A DNA stretch of 26,411 bases, taken from a virus. Shown in pieces: positions 22,825-26,411 of the stretch (position 1 is the stretch's first letter; the number at the start of each line of letters is the position of its first letter). The notes beneath the pieces were generated by a model, which was given only the letters and a program-made list of their open reading frames with translations, searched no databases and was not told where the DNA came from. Made by a program: the position numbers and the translations under genes. Where the stretch lies: the IMG/VR virus record IMGVR_UViG_3300034102_001402, positions 1 through 26,411 of that record; one strand, 5' to 3'.

Positions 22825-22835
22825 GACCATTTTTT
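22806..22835. terminator. 30-bp perfect palindrome, bidirectional terminator spanning both stop codons
   Basis: Bases 22806-22820 are the exact reverse complement of 22821-22835. The arms start with six A and end with six T, with GGTC/GACC as the GC part, and the centre is TTAATTAA (22817-22824). Both convergent genes (rpsU on plus, 248-residue gene on minus) use the centre for their stops, and because the sequence is its own complement both proteins end KNGLN. The A-run/stem/T-run layout is that of a bidirectional intrinsic terminator. Confidence 0.88.
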
Positions 22836-23563
22836 AATTCTGTTAATCTGTAGTAGTTGTACTTAGATGTTGTCATTTGACTAACTTCATCTTTTACTTT
22901 ATTTAGTTTAGTGGTTAAATCGGGGTCGTTCGATTCACTTAAAAGTGTAGATACCTGATTAATGATTGATTCTTGTAATTCATTGCTCTTAGTAATTAAA
23001 TCATCATAAGAAATTGATAAAATATTTTTTAATTCTTCTTTTTGTGATTCTGATAATGTGTTAGAATATAATACGTTAAAATTGTTTGCTAATACCGCTT
23101 GTAGTAATGTTTCGTTAGGAACAACAGTCGAATCTTTAGATTCTTTAATTTCCTTTTTAGTTGTTAAATGTTCTACTAATTTCTTTTTTGCAATAACTTT
23201 CTTTTCAATATTTGATAATGAATCTTTTTCTGATAACATATCTAAAGATTCATATAATTCTTTAGTTTCGATTTCAACCTCACCTAATTTAGTATTTAAA
23301 GATTCACAAAACATATTTAAACTATCCCAATTACCTATTGGTTGACCAAAATATGTATTTAATCCCTCAACATATAATTTTGCTGTTTCTTTATCCTCAA
23401 TATATTTGTTTTCAATTTCTTCGTAAAACAAGTACATTTCTTTAAAGTCTTTGTTTTCTTTGATTGTGGCTAATATATTCTTAATTTCTGTCTTATTTTC
23501 ATTTGCATAAGATTCAGTCAATTTGTTTAATAATTTAGATTTAAGTGCCCCAAATTTGTTCAT
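22817..23563 (-). CDS. Probable prohead core protein (gp67/68 position)
   Basis: 248 residues, mostly coiled-coil helix: long Lys/Glu/Ser/Leu stretches with no Trp-rich or catalytic segment. An N-terminal NKLTESYANE puts L-T-E before Ser at residues 15-18, which fits the T4 gp21 cleavage rule (hydrophobic-x-Glu). C-terminal sections (ELQESIINQVSTLLSES; LTTKLNKVKDEVSQM) are strongly helical. It lies directly after the portal gene, where T4 has core genes 67 and 68, which are also cut by the protease. The assignment is by position and composition; sequence likeness is not claimed. Its end is embedded in the palindrome shared with rpsU, so its C-terminal KNGLN equals that of bS21. Confidence 0.7.
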   Translation of the reverse strand: MNKFGALKSKLLNKLTESYANENKTEIKNILATIKENKDFKEMYLFYEEIENKYIEDKETAKLYVEGLNTYFGQPIGNWDSLNMFCESLNTKLGEVEIETKELYESLDMLSEKDSLSNIEKKVIAKKKLVEHLTTKKEIKESKDSTVVPNETLLQAVLANNFNVLYSNTLSESQKEELKNILSISYDDLITKSNELQESIINQVSTLLSESNDPDLTTKLNKVKDEVSQMTTSKYNYYRLTELKNGLN

Positions 23564-23565
23564 TT

Positions 23566-25377
23566 TTAGTCGTTTAAAATATCGTTCAATTTATTTTCTA
23601 TTTCATAAATATTCTGTTGTGCCTTTTCCATGTCAAACAAAACATTAAAATCTTCTTTTTCTTCACCTAACATACCTAATATTTTTGATTTTTTAGATGT
23701 TGCTTCACTTAAAGGAGCTTCTCCTCCTCCACCCGCCGCTGGAGGTGGTGGTATTCCTCCCATGTCTCCACCAGCACCCTCACCTCCGGATGCTGCTGCT
23801 TCTGCTGCCGCTCTCTCCTCTTCAGGAATTCCATATTTCTTATCAACCTCATCAAATACACCAGAACGTTTAATAATAAGTTGACTATTTTGTAATTCAA
23901 AACCTACCGCTCTTTCTAAACGTTGTTGTTGTAAATCAAGTAATACCTCACTATCACTCATACCTAAGATATTTTTCTTAGCCCATGTATGTGATACTGG
24001 TAAGATACCTACTTGAGATTGATCAGATGTCGCATCTTTGTAAAGAGTAATCTTTTCCTTCCATGTTTCAATCTTTAATAAATCTGATTGCTGTGATGGG
24101 TTAGTTAACGATAATGAAAAACTATTTAAATCATCTTCTAATCCTAATAAATAAAGATGCATTAATGCAATTTTATTTAATTCTTGAATTAACGATTTTT
24201 GTATTTTATTGATTGTTCTTGCAAAACGAATATCCATCAATGCAAGATTCTTACCATCACCAACAACTTCTTCAAAACCTAAGAAAGCTTTAGGGATACG
24301 TAAAGCCGCCAATAATTTCTTTTGAATATATTCAATATCTGCAATTTCGCCCAAGTTCTGAGCTCCTGGTAATGTTTCGATTGGATTTGTTTGTGACGGG
24401 TCACGAACAGGTATGAAATAATCTTGGTCTACAGCCATTTGATTGTATCTCATATCCACGTTACCATTACGTGGGTCTTGTATTTGGTCTCTTTTAAATT
24501 TATTGGCAACACGTTGTACATATGGTTCAATATCTTTATCGTCCATATTACCAACAAACACCTTGAACACACGTCTTTCAGGTGCTCTTGATGTTCTATA
24601 AATTAACATTGCATCTTCAGCAAGTAAAAGTTGTTTCCAAATTCTTCTAATCTTATCTAACATAGAAGTACCATATGGTAACTTTCTATCGTCACCCAAT
24701 AATCTAAAGTGAGCAACTTCCCAAGCTTGGAATTCCATATCTTTGTTCTTCCAAGTAAATCTTAATTCTCTTGTTGGTAGTTTTAAATCAGAACTTTGAT
24801 TTGGACTTTTTCCTGTTGCACCCTCTAACCTCTCTATTTCAATATTCGGTAATTGTTGGCAACCAATAATACCCTTTTCTGGATCAATTTTTAAATAAAC
24901 AAAATCGTCACCATACTTACAAAGACCTCTTGCCCACATTTGTAAATTGGTATTTATATCTAACTTATTATTAAATAAGTCCACTAAAATACTTTTAACT
25001 CTATCTGATTCTGAATATATGGTTAATATTTCACCCTTTTCGGACATTGTTGTAGATTCTTCAGCGTATATGTCTAACGACGCTGAAATTTCAGGAGTAA
25101 ACTCCATAGACTCGTAGTCATAATATGCTGCCAATCTATTTGGTTCGTAATAAACAGATTGATTATAAACCGATTGGTCTAACTTGGTCCATTTATCTGC
25201 AATGTATTGCGATTGTTGTGCTTGCAACATCGCCTTTTCGTAGTCTTCTCTACTATCTGTTTTTAATAACTCATCTTTGTTAAAATTAAAAGATGGTGTT
25301 TTATCCTTAATCGATTGACCCGGATAACCAAACATTCTTGTTAGTTTCTGAAAGACGGTGTAATTCTGTTCTGCCAT
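23566..25377 (-). CDS. gp20: Portal protein, T4 gp20-like
   Basis: 603 residues; a ring of twelve subunits at the special vertex, nucleating head assembly and serving as the DNA channel. Matching features: FTPEISASLDIYAEESTT, a region that in T4-like portals follows the N-terminal arm; WARGLCKYGDDFVYLKIDPEKGI and CQQLPNIEIERLEG; WEVAHFRLLGDDRKLPYGTSMLDKIRRIWKQLLLAEDAMLIYRTSRAPERRVFKV, a very conserved portal stretch; and DYFIPVRDPSQTNPIETLPGAQNLGEIADIEYIQKKLLAALRIPKAFLGFEE. The C-terminal 90 residues contain a Gly/Pro/Ala low-complexity insert followed by a helical end, which I do not recall from T4. The gene lies directly after the terminase, with 53 nt between. A TATTTATAG motif ends 2 nt before the ATG. 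Confidence 0.95.
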   Translation of the reverse strand: MAEQNYTVFQKLTRMFGYPGQSIKDKTPSFNFNKDELLKTDSREDYEKAMLQAQQSQYIADKWTKLDQSVYNQSVYYEPNRLAAYYDYESMEFTPEISASLDIYAEESTTMSEKGEILTIYSESDRVKSILVDLFNNKLDINTNLQMWARGLCKYGDDFVYLKIDPEKGIIGCQQLPNIEIERLEGATGKSPNQSSDLKLPTRELRFTWKNKDMEFQAWEVAHFRLLGDDRKLPYGTSMLDKIRRIWKQLLLAEDAMLIYRTSRAPERRVFKVFVGNMDDKDIEPYVQRVANKFKRDQIQDPRNGNVDMRYNQMAVDQDYFIPVRDPSQTNPIETLPGAQNLGEIADIEYIQKKLLAALRIPKAFLGFEEVVGDGKNLALMDIRFARTINKIQKSLIQELNKIALMHLYLLGLEDDLNSFSLSLTNPSQQSDLLKIETWKEKITLYKDATSDQSQVGILPVSHTWAKKNILGMSDSEVLLDLQQQRLERAVGFELQNSQLIIKRSGVFDEVDKKYGIPEEERAAAEAAASGGEGAGGDMGGIPPPPAAGGGGEAPLSEATSKKSKILGMLGEEKEDFNVLFDMEKAQQNIYEIENKLNDILND

Positions 25378-25379
25378 AT

Positions 25380-25388
25380 CTATAAATA
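25380..25388 (-). promoter_or_regulatory. Directional TATTTATAG motif before portal gene
   Basis: The minus strand reads TATTTATAG, then AT, then the ATG at 25377, so the spacing of 2 nt equals that of three plus-strand copies. Confidence 0.45.
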
Positions 25389-25430
25389 CTTTTCTTTATA
25401 ATATAAACTAAATTATTAGTAATTGGAACA

Positions 25431-26411
25431 TTATTTTGATCTTCCAAATAACCAATTATATTCTTGATATTGGTTCTTACCGGGTACGTTACGTATATCT
25501 TTAAATGCTGGATTATCGTCAAACCCCATTGATCCTATTTGGTCGAAAGCGGTCCCATATGAGTAAAAAGACTTATTTGGTTCGTATGTACGTTCACTCA
25601 TTGTCCAAGAATCTAACATTGCTTTGTTAGCATTTTCATTCTTTTGTAATAAGTTAAAAGATACGTCTGCAGCGTATAATGCCATTGACATACCCATAAT
25701 GGCATCATCGTGTGAACCTTTCATATGGTCAGGTCTTCCATTCATGTAAACAAACGTATTGAGTTCGTTTAATAATCTTGCAGATCTAACAATAAATCCC
25801 TTCCTAAGTTGCTCTTCAAATGCGGCAACAATTTGAGTTCTTTTATTATTGAAGTTAAGTCCTGGTATTTTCTCCATCGCTTTGGCGTTATAGTCCCAAA
25901 TGTTTTGAGTATTAACTCCTTCAATGTAAACATTCTTATAGTTTAACTCAGTTAATTTTCTTGATGTGGCAACACCCATACCACCTGTAATATCCGTAAC
26001 AATAAACGCATTACCATATAAAATAGCCCATTTATATGCAACGGCAGCTAAATCATCAGGAGGTATTTTACCAATATATTCCGCAACCTGTTCTCTATCA
26101 TCAAAATCAATAATTGATATTGCTGAAAAATCCTCACTATCTCCTCTACTCACATCCACCCCCATAATATAACGATGACCGATGATTGGTTCTTTCCATT
26201 GCCAAAATGTGGCTTGCATGTATTTTTCAATTGGTTCTCTTATCATGTTCTTAGCAATATTCTCTTGAATATCGCCAGGAATAACACCATCTCCCGAACC
26301 TAAGAAATCACATTCCAACTCCTGAGCTATCTTACGTCTATCATATTTAAATTTCTTAGACATTGACTCAAACCAAGATGAAAATGGTTTATAACCGTCT
26401 TCTAAAAGTTT
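25431..26411 (-). CDS. gp17: Large terminase subunit, T4 gp17-like, 5' part outside window
   Basis: The frame is open to the window edge; an internal ATG at 26363 is not the real start, because the 16 codons before it (ending KPFSSWFES) continue the conserved sequence. What is visible is the end of the ATPase part and the nuclease domain. KIAQELECDFLGSGD is the gp17 segment just before the nuclease. Counting from the internal ATG, acidic residues D70 (YIMGVDVSRGD), D124 (FIVTDITGGMG) and D219/D220 (SHDDAIMGMSMAL) sit where the RNase H-like nuclease has its metal ligands. The enzyme packages DNA through the portal and cuts the concatemer. It ends 53 nt before the portal gene. Confidence 0.95.
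   Translation of the reverse strand, partial: KLLEDGYKPFSSWFESMSKKFKYDRRKIAQELECDFLGSGDGVIPGDIQENIAKNMIREPIEKYMQATFWQWKEPIIGHRYIMGVDVSRGDSEDFSAISIIDFDDREQVAEYIGKIPPDDLAAVAYKWAILYGNAFIVTDITGGMGVATSRKLTELNYKNVYIEGVNTQNIWDYNAKAMEKIPGLNFNNKRTQIVAAFEEQLRKGFIVRSARLLNELNTFVYMNGRPDHMKGSHDDAIMGMSMALYAADVSFNLLQKNENANKAMLDSWTMSERTYEPNKSFYSYGTAFDQIGSMGFDDNPAFKDIRNVPGKNQYQEYNWLFGRSK

Noticed and set aside
23707-23800. Gly/Pro/Ala-rich stretch of the portal gene as an inserted element
   Set aside because: It is in frame, without flanking repeats, and reads as a low-complexity linker in the C-terminal arm; no sign of mobility.

Overview
The window is an AT-rich stretch of a T4-like (tailed, contractile-type) bacteriophage genome, most likely infecting a Bacteroidota (Flavobacteriia-like) host. 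The phage assignment rests on a head-gene block with recognisable homologues of T4 gp17 (large terminase), gp20 (portal), gp21 (prohead protease), gp22 (scaffold) and gp23 (major capsid protein), plus a gp55-type late sigma factor and a gp5-type OB-fold protein. The host assignment is inference. It rests on a ribosomal protein bS21 of Bacteroidota type, on -33/-7 promoters of the TTG...TAnnTTTG kind, and on the general lack of Shine-Dalgarno sequences ahead of the genes.

Layout. Positions 1-3008 (+) hold five small, hydrophilic, probably virion-associated proteins, including one with a WYL-like domain and one with a 44-residue tandem repeat. Positions 3059-9635 (+) hold a mixed block: a GT-B glycosyltransferase, two small unknowns, dUTPase, a PhoH-type ATPase, a HAD-like protein lacking its nucleophile, an acidic unknown, a second GT-B-like and a GT2-like glycosyltransferase, and the gp55-like sigma factor. 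Positions 9650-15098 (+) look like tail/baseplate genes: a coiled-coil protein, a 637-residue protein with hydrophobic segments, a 66-residue coiled coil, a gp5-like OB-fold protein and a beta-rich structural protein. Positions 15113-17521 (+) hold two Cys-containing, probably virion-associated proteins, a pterin-4a-carbinolamine dehydratase and a flavodoxin-fold oxidoreductase. The strand then switches. Positions 17515-18271 (-) are a dCMP deaminase and a SAP-like protein behind their own host-type promoter. Positions 18361-26411 (-) are the head module, in transcription order terminase (cut by the window edge), portal, a probable prohead core protein, an unknown, protease, scaffold and capsid. 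A single opposing gene, rpsU (bS21), is inserted between portal and protease.

How the parts work together. dUTPase and dCMP deaminase both feed dUMP for thymidylate synthesis. Two kinds of transcription signal are visible. Three sites resemble host sigma promoters, ahead of the first glycosyltransferase, the SAP/deaminase pair and rpsU. Eight copies of a directional motif, TATTTATT(A/G) or TATTTATAG, lie 2-29 nt upstream of structural or structural-adjacent genes on both strands, always in the same orientation relative to the gene. This motif is my candidate for the late promoter read with the gp55-like factor. The most interesting items are the phage bS21 with its palindromic shared terminator, the directional motif, and a short basic/hydrophobic peptide motif shared by the scaffold and several accessory proteins. 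No tRNA, CRISPR array, insertion sequence or stretch of more than about 110 bases without a gene was seen.
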